A stretch of DNA of 64,000 bases from Candidatus Melainabacteria bacterium (GTDB taxonomy: Bacteria; Cyanobacteriota; Vampirovibrionia; Obscuribacterales; Obscuribacteraceae): assembly GCA_013288645.1 (NCBI GenBank), contig JABDBL010000003.1, positions 62,001 through 126,000 of the forward strand, given 5' to 3'. Below are positions 57,975 to 64,000 of the stretch, piece by piece. The notes beneath the pieces were generated by a model that saw only the letters and a list, made by a program, of their open reading frames with translations, did no database searches and had not been told where the DNA came from. A program made the translations under genes and the position numbers. Within the stretch, counting starts at the first letter, position 1. Each line of letters starts with the position of its first letter.

Positions 57975-59060
57975 ATGGGACTTATATCTTATTTAAATCA
58001 CAACAATTTCCGCCTGCATGAGAATCCTGTTATGCATCCAGAGAGCGCAGATAGGCTTAATGCCATTGATAAGGCTATCGCTGAATCAAATCTTTTATCT
58101 ACTCTAGTCAATGTTACACCGCGCACAGCGCAAAATGCAGATCTTTGTACTATTCATAGCCAATCTTATATTGAGCATATCGAGAAATCCGCCCATATGG
58201 CGCAAAGTGAAAATAAGCTCATTCAATTAGATGGTGATACATTTATGAGTCCAAGGACCTATGAAGTAGCAAAGTTGGCTGCTGGTGCTAGTTTTACTGC
58301 CATAGATAGTCTAGAGCAAGATAATATTTCCAGTGCCTTTGTGGCTGTAAGACCGCCTGGACATCATGCTATGGCTCAAAGACAGATGGGCTTTTGTATT
58401 TTCAATAATATTGCTTTAGCAGCTGATTATGCGCGCAAGCATTTGGGCCACAAGAAAGTGTTGATTATAGACTGGGATGTTCATCATGGCAATGGCACTC
58501 AAGATATTTTTTATAACGATCCAGAGGTATTTTTTATTTCCATGCATCAATATCCACATTGGCCTTATAAAACAGGCTGGCTAAGTGAAGATGGGGCAGG
58601 CGATGGTAAAGGCTTTAATTTAAACATTCCTTTGCCACCAGGAACGGGAGATAAAGGGCATTTGATGGCCTGGGATTCTATTGTTGCCCCAGTAAGTGCC
58701 GAGTATAAACCGGATATTATTCTTGTTTCGGCTGGCTATGACGCTCATCAAAGCGATTATATGAGTAATCAGAACGTGACCACAAATGGGTTTGGTTTGC
58801 TTGCCGGTCGTTTGCAAAATTTAGCCCAGAGTCTTGATGTGAAAACAGCATGCTTTTTAGAGGGTGGTTATAATACAGAAGCCTTGGCAGACTCAGTTGT
58901 AGCTACGCTAAATGCTTTAAGCAAAGATGCTAAAGATCAAAAGACAAAATCTGAACCAGAGCTGCAGCCGATTACAGACGATCAGTCACCAGAAGAATTA
59001 AAAAGCCGATTGTCTTTAGTACAAAAGCATTTTGCCAAATATTGGCAATCACTAAAATAA
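57975..59060 (+). CDS. Histone deacetylase/acetoin-utilisation family hydrolase
   Basis: HPESADRLNAI; AVRPPGHHAMAQRQMGFCIFNNIALAADYAR; LIIDWDVHHGNGTQDIFYNDPEVFFISMHQ. Confidence 0.95.
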   Translation: MGLISYLNHNNFRLHENPVMHPESADRLNAIDKAIAESNLLSTLVNVTPRTAQNADLCTIHSQSYIEHIEKSAHMAQSENKLIQLDGDTFMSPRTYEVAKLAAGASFTAIDSLEQDNISSAFVAVRPPGHHAMAQRQMGFCIFNNIALAADYARKHLGHKKVLIIDWDVHHGNGTQDIFYNDPEVFFISMHQYPHWPYKTGWLSEDGAGDGKGFNLNIPLPPGTGDKGHLMAWDSIVAPVSAEYKPDIILVSAGYDAHQSDYMSNQNVTTNGFGLLAGRLQNLAQSLDVKTACFLEGGYNTEALADSVVATLNALSKDAKDQKTKSEPELQPITDDQSPEELKSRLSLVQKHFAKYWQSLK

Positions 59061-59276
59061 TAATAGTATCTTCATTACTTAGGTAATAGCTAAATGGTGC
59101 CAAGGCCAATTCGACTTTTCTTTTGAGTTATAGATCGTGGAGCAAAAGGGACGCACTCTAACTGGTCGCCTTTCCCGCAGACCATTTAACCCTCTTGAAT
59201 GAAAGGGTATCGCACCTGACAGATTAGCAAAGTGTAATCTGTTACGATCTTGGTTGTTTCGATCGGAGGAAGATTC

Positions 59277-59795
59277 ATGTCCGCTTTAGCGCGAATAGAT
59301 GATGGTCTGAAGACAATAAATCGGGTGGTTGTATCTTGTATGGAGCGAAATCTTTCCAAACCAAAATGGTATTGGATCACTTTGTCTTTATTGCAGTCAG
59401 TGATTTGTTCATTCTTGTTTGGTTTATTGTTTGAGACGGTAACATTTGAAGATTGGCGTATAGCGGTGCTTAGAGGAATTCCCCTCGGCTTTCTCTTCGG
59501 TTGTTTTTTGCAGGCTTTCAGTCTGCATTATAGCCGCATAGCTCTTGATGGCTTAGAGAAGGGGAAAGTAACTTTGAATGATTATTTCAGCCCTTCTGCA
59601 AGTCTCATTAAATTGCTAAAAGTTTTTGCGGCTAGTCTCATAGCGATGATTCTATCAGAGCTTTTTCTTAGCTTTGGTTTTCCATGTTCAGATATTCAGG
59701 GATTGTGGATTGTGATTGTAGTTTGCACATTGATTATCGTGACCGGCATATTTGCAACGCCCGTTTCACTAAATTTTTTCCTTCGTTCTAAATAG
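59277..59795 (+). CDS. Membrane hypothetical protein
   Basis: GGAGG ribosome-binding site before ATG 59277; about 4 TM helices. Confidence 0.65.
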   Translation: MSALARIDDGLKTINRVVVSCMERNLSKPKWYWITLSLLQSVICSFLFGLLFETVTFEDWRIAVLRGIPLGFLFGCFLQAFSLHYSRIALDGLEKGKVTLNDYFSPSASLIKLLKVFAASLIAMILSELFLSFGFPCSDIQGLWIVIVVCTLIIVTGIFATPVSLNFFLRSK

Positions 59796-59807
59796 TATTT
59801 TGTGACA

Positions 59808-60212
59808 CTATTCCACTTCAAATTCGACTTTTATTTTGCGTGATGAATCGACTGCCTGTCCATCTAAAGTGGCTGGTTTAAACTTCCAATGGCGTAAAGT
59901 ATTTAGAGCAATATCATCAACTTCCTGACTGCCAGAGGAGCTAAGCAAAGAAACAGATGTCTGACCATCTTTTTTAATGACAAATTTTGCTACACAGCTG
60001 GACTTAAAACATTGCTCGTGCAATTCAGGGCTAATTTCTGGTTCAGGGTGATAGGTTGGTTCGGCGATCTTATAAGTAGAGGCATATTCAGTCCCTAAAG
60101 TTAGTGTGGTTGCGCCGGCGCCATGAACACTGACTGTAAGGAATAGCGCCATTATCGCAAAGCTCGCTAAAACTTTTGCCCGAATTTTTTGCAGATGCGG
60201 AATTATTCTCAT
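59808..60212 (-). CDS. TonB C-terminal-domain protein
   Basis: CVAKFVIKKDGQTSVSLLSSSGSQEVDDIALNTLRHWKFKPATLDGQAVDSSRKIKVEFEVE. Confidence 0.85.
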   Translation of the reverse strand: MRIIPHLQKIRAKVLASFAIMALFLTVSVHGAGATTLTLGTEYASTYKIAEPTYHPEPEISPELHEQCFKSSCVAKFVIKKDGQTSVSLLSSSGSQEVDDIALNTLRHWKFKPATLDGQAVDSSRKIKVEFEVE

Positions 60213-60321
60213 AATGGACTAGACCCAAGCTAAAGAAATTAATCAGAAAAAATATGAGGAGCATAATAACATGTCAAGGTTTTTAAATTCAGTGATTTTA
60301 GTTAAGGTTGAATAGGTATTT

Positions 60322-63108
60322 CTAAATTTTTGCATCTGTTGTTTTAGTGTTGTTTACTAGAACCGGCTCTTTGCCCAAAGTCCAATTGCAGCCAATAAGA
60401 AAGCGAAAAGGCAATAAAAACCGGGTGCCTTGGAAGGGGCTGCCGGCGTTAGTAGCTGCTCTTGTATCTAGCAAGTTTTGTATTCTGAGGTCGAAAGCCT
60501 CAGGCATAAAAGCAAATCTTCGTTTTATCTTTTGCGGCACGCGGAAGCCAGTGCTGATATTGAACAAAGCGATATTCGGAGTGCGCAAAGGGTAAGCGTA
60601 AAACATTGCTATAGCAGTCTCGTTTTGCAAGCCGGTCATAAATTGCATGTCTGCTAAAACCCAGAAATTCTTTTTTGTTTTATAGCCTAAGCCAGCGACG
60701 AGCGAAACACGGCGGTCGTGGTCAGGGTATTTGTCTTCTACTGGGGTGCCCTGAATATCGTAAATGCCGCCGGAGACTTGCTTGGAGCCTCGTAAATAAG
60801 CAACAGAAACAGTATTAGAAACAAATCCATAAAAGCCTTTGCCTTCTTTGCCGGGTTTAAGATCCAATCTTGTCTCTACACCATAGGCTTCTTGAGCAGC
60901 TACGCTCTGGCGATTGTAAAGGGTAGAATTGCCAATAACACCCGAGTCGCCATAATTTGTCAACGTTTTATAGAAGAGGTTGTTTCTAGCAACGAAACGC
61001 GGTCCTATCTGTTGTTCCAGGCTAACGTCGATAAGTCTGCCACGGGCGGCTCTCATAGGTCTGACAGTGCCGTTATAAATGCCATTGGCGATACCGTTGA
61101 AGGGTCCATTAATAAAGCCACCAGCGACAAAGGGAGGGGTGGAGAATACGTCAGTCTGCGGTGGTTCAAATATATCTGAATAAGAGGCGCGTAACACTGT
61201 GGTTTTGGTGAGGACGAATGAGGCACCGAAACGGCCATTGACTGCTGCATCTGTAACTTGCTGGGCTAAAAATGGTTGGATATTAAAGGGAGACGCACCA
61301 GGTATAGTGGCAATGGCATTAGCCACTGGCAAAGTATTGCCAAAATAGCCGTGATAAACATCGAGTCGTACTCCAGTATCCAAAGTAAGTCTTTTTAGAA
61401 CACCCTTTTGAGGACGCCAGCTATCCTGCAAGTAGGCGCTTTGCAAATAACGAGATGAATGCAGTTTGCCCATAGCAGAAGTAAACTGAGGTCCGCTTGT
61501 TGTGCCAGTAAAAGGACTGATAACGGCACCATAGGGCACACCAGGAGTATTTGGATTATTGTTATAATATGTGCCACCAAAATCAGTATAACAAGGACGG
61601 AATTCACTTAAGAAACCAGCTTTCAAAAAGTGAGTATGCCAGAGGATTTTGCTAATATCACCTTGAGCGGAAAAAACATAATCGAAACGTAAAGCATTAG
61701 GGGCAATTGACCATAATGGCTGCCCACCATTGATTACTGGATTGGGGTCGAAGACATTGTTGCTGTGGAAATTTGTATAGTAAAAGGCATTGAGAATGTG
61801 CAAATTGCCTTCGTCGAAAAAATGGGCGAACTTGTGTTTGTAATTCAAAATAATGTAATCCTGAGCATCGTGCTGATGTTCGTCTACCCCAGCTGCTGCG
61901 GATTGCGGTGAAGTGGGAACGCGCATAAATGATTCATTGATCCCTAAAGTCACATTGACACGGTCACGCTCAGTGATTAGATATTCTAATTTGCTTAGAA
62001 GATTAAGCTGACAGCGATTATTATCGACATAGTTTTTTATTGGGGGAGCATTGCCCATAGATGTGCCGACCACAGAGCCGGAAGACTCAACCCGTAGCTT
62101 ATATAGAGGACTGTCTGGATTTTGACTAAAAGCCGTACTGCCGCTATACCAGAAACTGCCAGCAATAGGACTGCCCATTTGCATGCCACTGGTAAAATAT
62201 GGTTGGGGTTGGATAGGTAAAGACTTCATGTGGACAACAGCACCCATAGGACCGCCACCGTCTTCGGCTTGATAACCGCCAATGTCTACCTTCATTGATT
62301 GTAAAGAACGTGGACTAACAAATTGGCTTTGTTGCAGGACACCTGCTGCTTCTGGAAGCACAACGTCGTCCAATACGTAATTAATTGAGTTGTGTTCGCC
62401 GCGTGTAATAATATTGCCGTATGTATCGCTGACGACTCCAGGAGTGCTTTTTATAAGTGATTGCAAGTCGTTGACTGATTGATACTGATTGATTATGTCG
62501 TGATCTAAATTTGTTTCGCTACCGATATTGTGCGGATGGATTAGAGTTCTTTTGCCTGTCACGCGCAAAATATCTGTACCTTCTAGCTCCTCTAATTTAA
62601 AGTCTAATGTTTCAGTTGTTCCGGAGGCTACAGTAACATTGCGTGTTTCGGAAAGTTTATCGGTAGCCGAAACTGTCACTGTATATTGGCCTGGTGCAAT
62701 ATTGGTAAAGGCGTAAATGCCATTTTTTAGGCTTTCTGTCTGATATCTTTTGTGTTCTTCACCGACTTTTGATAAAACAATATAAGCGTTTAGTAAGGGT
62801 TGATCAGTGAGAAGCTCGATAATTTTTCCGCGAATTTCCCCCAGAGTGATAGATTGTGCGACACTGTAAGTGGTGTCAGTATTTTGGGCCAATAATCTGG
62901 GAAGATGCTCTTGCGGGTCGAGTTTGATTACCTCTATTGATGAGAGTGGCGCTTGATCATCGGCAATAACTGGAGGCAAGGCATTTGCGGCAGATGCAGA
63001 ATATTGAGCAGTGTTTGATGAACCAATCAAGGCGTAAGATACTAATAGCCAAATTGCCACCTTGATTGCTAGGGCGGAGCTGTTTTTGGACCGAGGATAG
63101 ACTTGCAC
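60322..63108 (-). CDS. TonB-dependent receptor with N-terminal carboxypeptidase-regulatory-like domain
   Basis: GEIRGKIIELLTDQPLLNAYIVLSKVG...; plug QSLIKSTPGVVSDTYGNIITRGEHNSINYVLDDVVLP; beta-barrel C-terminus. Confidence 0.9.
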   Translation of the reverse strand: MQVYPRSKNSSALAIKVAIWLLVSYALIGSSNTAQYSASAANALPPVIADDQAPLSSIEVIKLDPQEHLPRLLAQNTDTTYSVAQSITLGEIRGKIIELLTDQPLLNAYIVLSKVGEEHKRYQTESLKNGIYAFTNIAPGQYTVTVSATDKLSETRNVTVASGTTETLDFKLEELEGTDILRVTGKRTLIHPHNIGSETNLDHDIINQYQSVNDLQSLIKSTPGVVSDTYGNIITRGEHNSINYVLDDVVLPEAAGVLQQSQFVSPRSLQSMKVDIGGYQAEDGGGPMGAVVHMKSLPIQPQPYFTSGMQMGSPIAGSFWYSGSTAFSQNPDSPLYKLRVESSGSVVGTSMGNAPPIKNYVDNNRCQLNLLSKLEYLITERDRVNVTLGINESFMRVPTSPQSAAAGVDEHQHDAQDYIILNYKHKFAHFFDEGNLHILNAFYYTNFHSNNVFDPNPVINGGQPLWSIAPNALRFDYVFSAQGDISKILWHTHFLKAGFLSEFRPCYTDFGGTYYNNNPNTPGVPYGAVISPFTGTTSGPQFTSAMGKLHSSRYLQSAYLQDSWRPQKGVLKRLTLDTGVRLDVYHGYFGNTLPVANAIATIPGASPFNIQPFLAQQVTDAAVNGRFGASFVLTKTTVLRASYSDIFEPPQTDVFSTPPFVAGGFINGPFNGIANGIYNGTVRPMRAARGRLIDVSLEQQIGPRFVARNNLFYKTLTNYGDSGVIGNSTLYNRQSVAAQEAYGVETRLDLKPGKEGKGFYGFVSNTVSVAYLRGSKQVSGGIYDIQGTPVEDKYPDHDRRVSLVAGLGYKTKKNFWVLADMQFMTGLQNETAIAMFYAYPLRTPNIALFNISTGFRVPQKIKRRFAFMPEAFDLRIQNLLDTRAATNAGSPFQGTRFLLPFRFLIGCNWTLGKEPVLVNNTKTTDAKI

Positions 63109-63350
63109 AAGGCACCTTGCTTAGCTGAGCACAACAAAGTAATGGCACAGGTAGATCCCGGTGCCAATTTAGGAATCGATCTATAGATTAAGCCAATGGA
63201 AACCGTTAGAAAATGGCAACCGTTTTCATTGTAAAATATGTTAACAATATATGTGGAGGAAGCGAAAGTAACTTGAGGGCAACAAGTATAAAGCAATTAG
63301 ACTGGCAACAGTCTCTCAACGAATCGAATTATGGTATGAGAACGTAAAAA

Positions 63351-63393
63351 CCCCGAGCTCAATGGCGTCTAAGTTATGCCGTTGAGCTCGGGG
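63351..63393 (-). terminator. Intrinsic (probably bidirectional) terminator for dnaJ
   Basis: ccccgagctcaatggc / gccgttgagctcgggg stem (one G-U), followed by gtttttac on the minus strand. Confidence 0.85.
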
Positions 63394-63414
63394 TTTAGAG
63401 ATTTATGTCGGTGA

Positions 63415-64000
63415 TTAATTGCGACTAGTTATATAAGCCAGATTCCCTTGTGAATTAGGTTGATCAGCTAATTCTCTTATTTTTTCGAAGAGGCGTATTT
63501 GTTCCGGGCTGAGCACTTGCGGCATATTGATCTCAATGGTCAATAATTGATCACCGCCACCTATGCCAAGTCCTCTCAGTCGGTATACAGTACCTGGTTG
63601 AGTTAGTGGTTGTAAGGTCATAATCACCTTACCATTGGCAGTTGGTACTTCAATCTCACTTCCTAGAGTGGCTTCATACAGCGATACTCTTAAAGTGCAT
63701 GTGACATTTTTACCTTCTATATTGAAATAAGGATGCTCGCTCACTTTAATTTTGACAGTCAAATCGCCATTTTTGCCGGAGCGAATATCATTAGCGCCTA
63801 AGCCTGGGTAGCGGACTTCTTGGCCGGTTGAAAGACCGGCATCTAAGCTTACTTCAACTTGTCGTTCATTGAGTGTATAGCCCAAACCTTTGCATTCCGG
63901 GCAGTGCAAGCGATTAATTGGTTTGGCATTTACACAACTAGTGCAAGCAGTCTGATCCTTAATAACAAATGAACGAGTTGTGCCTTTACAAGCTTCTTTA
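63415..64000 (-). CDS. dnaJ: Chaperone DnaJ, C-terminal part (truncated by window edge)
   Basis: CTSC...CPECKGLGYT zinc motif; LDAGLSTGQEVRYPGLGANDIRSGKNGDLTVKIKVSEHPYF; frame continues to the right edge. Confidence 0.87.
   Translation of the reverse strand, partial: KEACKGTTRSFVIKDQTACTSCVNAKPINRLHCPECKGLGYTLNERQVEVSLDAGLSTGQEVRYPGLGANDIRSGKNGDLTVKIKVSEHPYFNIEGKNVTCTLRVSLYEATLGSEIEVPTANGKVIMTLQPLTQPGTVYRLRGLGIGGGDQLLTIEINMPQVLSPEQIRLFEKIRELADQPNSQGNLAYITSRN

Noticed and set aside
1-64000. tRNA or rRNA genes
   Set aside because: Visual scan found no convincing T-arm/D-arm pattern or rRNA sequence; a tRNAscan/Infernal run would be needed to exclude one.

Overview
64-kb bacterial chromosomal window, mostly AT-rich housekeeping genes, with several visibly GC-richer islands (about 1.74-3.33 kb, 4.1-5.3 kb and 9.85-12.25 kb). 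Recognisable content: prfB with the classic +1 programmed frameshift, sensor histidine kinase, thioredoxin, tsaD, FtsB/DivIC-like protein, FHA protein, two exported TldD/TldE-like proteins, CPBP protease, a Tad/Flp pilus locus (prepilin peptidase, TadC, TadB, TadA/CpaF, TadZ/CpaE, CpaB, Flp), guaA, Slt-type lytic transglycosylase, MqnA/D-family protein, M50 protease, mlaEFD-like operon, gatB, M23 peptidase, WG-repeat lipoprotein, BtpA-family protein, HDAC-family protein, TonB-like protein plus TonB-dependent receptor, and the 3' part of dnaJ. The envelope genes imply a diderm. The gene set would fit a Cyanobacteriota/Melainabacteria-like lineage, but this cannot be proven here. Main unusual items: (1) a 1137-aa membrane protein with THREE FtsH-type AAA+ modules and one M41 peptidase domain; (2) a run of three genes encoding about four acyl-carrier-protein-like domains, all apparently lacking the phosphopantetheine serine, each gene followed by a shared 20-nt 3' hairpin motif; (3) a dispersed family of ~110/111-bp tandem repeats at intergenic loci, one array carrying a copy of the guaA 3' end; (4) a secreted 105-bp-repeat protein followed by a structured 3' RNA; (5) an orphan AbiEi-like antitoxin with an operator-like palindrome; (6) a GC-rich island with a novel paralogous family and promoter-proximal palindromes. 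No CRISPR array, rRNA, tRNA or IS element was recognised. All family assignments were made by eye from the translated sequence, without database searches.
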